Assembly: GCF_000953135.1 (NCBI RefSeq)
Contig: NZ_LN614828.1
Coordinates: forward strand, 62,001-126,000
Length of the DNA: 64,000 nucleotides
Direction: 5' to 3'
Origin: Legionella fallonii LLAP-10
GTDB taxonomy: Bacteria > Pseudomonadota > Gammaproteobacteria > Legionellales > Legionellaceae
Part shown: piece by piece, positions 62,826 to 64,000 of the stretch
Layout of the letters: each line of letters begins with the position of its first letter
Position numbering within the stretch: the stretch's first letter is position 1
Made by a program: the position numbers and the translations under genes
The notes under the pieces: model-generated
The model's input: only the letters and a program-made list of their open reading frames with translations
Databases searched by the model: none
What the model was told of the DNA's origin: nothing

Positions 62826-64000
62826 ATGCTTAGTGTTCAACCATTGAAATCAGCTCAGGGAGCTGCTGACTATTATGCAGCAGCATTTAATTATTATGCA
62901 GGTGACGCGCAAGCTTTAAGATGGCTTGGAAAAGGGGCTGAATATTTTGGTTTATCTGGTGTAGTGGAAAAAGAGCAAATGCTTCAATTGCTTGAAGGAA
63001 AAGTACCAAATGGACAAGTGCTGCAAAATAAAAAAGGAGAACACCGACCTGGATTTGACATGACTTTTTCAGCTCCGAAAAGTGTCTCTATTTTAATTGG
63101 TTTACAAGCAGATTCTAAATTAGAACAACTTCATGATTTGGCTGTAGAACGCGCTATAAGCCGTATTGAAAAGGAATTTGCCCAAGCACGTGTCGTTATT
63201 GATGGTAAAGTCCACTATGTTGACACGGGAAAGCTTATTGTTGCTGCGTTTAGACAACCTTCTTCTCGTGCAAACGATCCTGCTACGCATACGCATGGGG
63301 TAACGATGAACATCACGGTTACTGATGAAGACGGTAAAGCACGTTCATTAGCTTCTGATATTCATGGAAATCAAGGAGTTGTAGAGCAATTACAACAATA
63401 TGTGACTTATGGTGGGCTAGCTTATCGTACTGAGCTTGCCAATCTCATGAAAGAAGATAACTACCGATTAGAAGACGTTGGTAAAGGAATGTTTGAAATC
63501 GAGGGGTTTTCCAAAGAAGTATTACGTGAGTTTTCCACAAGACGTGTAGACATTGAAGAGAAAATGCAAGAGGAAGGATGGGAAGGATCTCGCATGGCGA
63601 GTAAAGCAACCCTTTTGACGCGCCCATCTAAAGAAGAGCATGACATTAACATTTTAAGGGCTGATTGGAGGGAGCGTGCAGATAAATTGGGATTTGATGC
63701 TCATGATTTTGTTACAACACATAAAGAAGGAACTATCAAACTTGAAACACCAAGTCTTTTTGAATCGTTAAAATCCAAAATTTTTTCTCGATTTTATGAA
63801 AAAAAAGATTTGATTGCTTTGGAGGCAAAAGAAGCAGTATTTGTAGCGATTGAATCTATAGCACAGAAAGAAAGTGTGTTTGCTGTACGTGATTTAAAAG
63901 AAGCTGCATTGCGACATACACTTATAGGAAAAACTATTGTTTCTATCCATGCAATTGAACAATGTATTGAGCACCATATTAATAACCAAACGTTATATGA
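62826..64000 (+). CDS. traI: TraI conjugative relaxase, 5' part (runs off the window)
   Basis: MobF-family relaxase (TrwC/TraI type) that nicks the origin of transfer. The first 391 residues are visible. They start MLSVQPLKSAQGAADYYAAAFNYYAGD with the paired tyrosines (Tyr16-17, Tyr23-24), followed by the relaxase domain: RPGFDMTFSAPKSVSILIGL, the HUH metal site with PATHTHG (about 153-157), and QQYVTYGGLAYRTELANLMK. The downstream helicase domain is outside. The gene is 14 bp after the zinc-ribbon gene. The stop codon is not in the window. Confidence 0.93.
   Translation, partial: MLSVQPLKSAQGAADYYAAAFNYYAGDAQALRWLGKGAEYFGLSGVVEKEQMLQLLEGKVPNGQVLQNKKGEHRPGFDMTFSAPKSVSILIGLQADSKLEQLHDLAVERAISRIEKEFAQARVVIDGKVHYVDTGKLIVAAFRQPSSRANDPATHTHGVTMNITVTDEDGKARSLASDIHGNQGVVEQLQQYVTYGGLAYRTELANLMKEDNYRLEDVGKGMFEIEGFSKEVLREFSTRRVDIEEKMQEEGWEGSRMASKATLLTRPSKEEHDINILRADWRERADKLGFDAHDFVTTHKEGTIKLETPSLFESLKSKIFSRFYEKKDLIALEAKEAVFVAIESIAQKESVFAVRDLKEAALRHTLIGKTIVSIHAIEQCIEHHINNQTLY

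Noticed and set aside
62287..62826. Origin of transfer between traD and traI
   Set aside because: The interval is filled by the zinc-ribbon gene with only short gaps; no inverted repeat plus nic-like sequence was seen, so oriT is probably elsewhere.

Overview
The window is AT-rich gammaproteobacterial DNA, most likely a large conjugative plasmid of Legionella. The pointers are a toprim/helicase replication protein, a P1-type ParA/ParB pair, an F-type transfer operon headed by a TraT gene and a CsrA paralog (the csrT arrangement known from Legionella conjugative elements), a patatin plus 3-hydroxybutyrate dehydrogenase neighbourhood resembling the L. pneumophila bdhA-patD locus, and a coiled-coil membrane protein of the Legionella IncA/YlfA effector type. 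An integrated element remains possible because no plasmid closure is visible.

Region 1 (1-29 kb) is accessory DNA. It opens with the 3' end of an acetoacetyl-CoA reductase gene (phaB), followed by a mercury operon (merR-merC-merA, minus strand) and a ParDE toxin-antitoxin pair. A decayed Tn3-family transposon comes next (tnpA broken into four pieces, tnpR truncated), with an IS1182-like insertion sequence between its tnpA and tnpR. Then comes a second Tn3-family element with an intact 1016-residue transposase and a tyrosine recombinase in the Tn4430 TnpI style, including a recognisable resolution site. Downstream lie a truncated hicB, a P1B-type Zn/Cd/Pb ATPase with an SmtB/CzrA-type repressor, and a three-gene HME-RND metal efflux operon (helC-helB-helA type). 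After these come a periplasmic binding protein, small lipoprotein and membrane genes, a patatin-like phospholipase, a second phaB and a 3-hydroxybutyrate dehydrogenase. The two phaB copies bracket the metal/transposon block.

Region 2 (29-40.5 kb) is the maintenance and control region. It holds the coiled-coil effector candidate, a 750-bp gap with paired DnaA-box-like sequences, the replication gene, nested inverted repeats, parA-parB, an S24-type repressor, a VUT-family (queuosine precursor) transporter, an unknown protein, and a Rossmann/DUF2520 protein. Copies of an AAACCAT motif lie both upstream of the repressor and upstream of the csrA-traT-tra operon, suggesting that the repressor controls itself and transfer.

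Region 3 (40.5-64 kb) is a nearly uninterrupted F-type transfer operon: csrA, traT, two small exported proteins, traA, L, E, K, B, a membrane protein, traV, C, trbI, traW, U, trbC, traN, F, trbB, traH, G, then a minus-strand membrane protein, traD, a putative nuclease-fold protein, a zinc-ribbon protein and the start of the traI relaxase, which runs off the window. Genes overlap by 4-11 bp in many places, as expected for one transcription unit. I did not see traM, traY, traJ, traQ, traR or a clear oriT.
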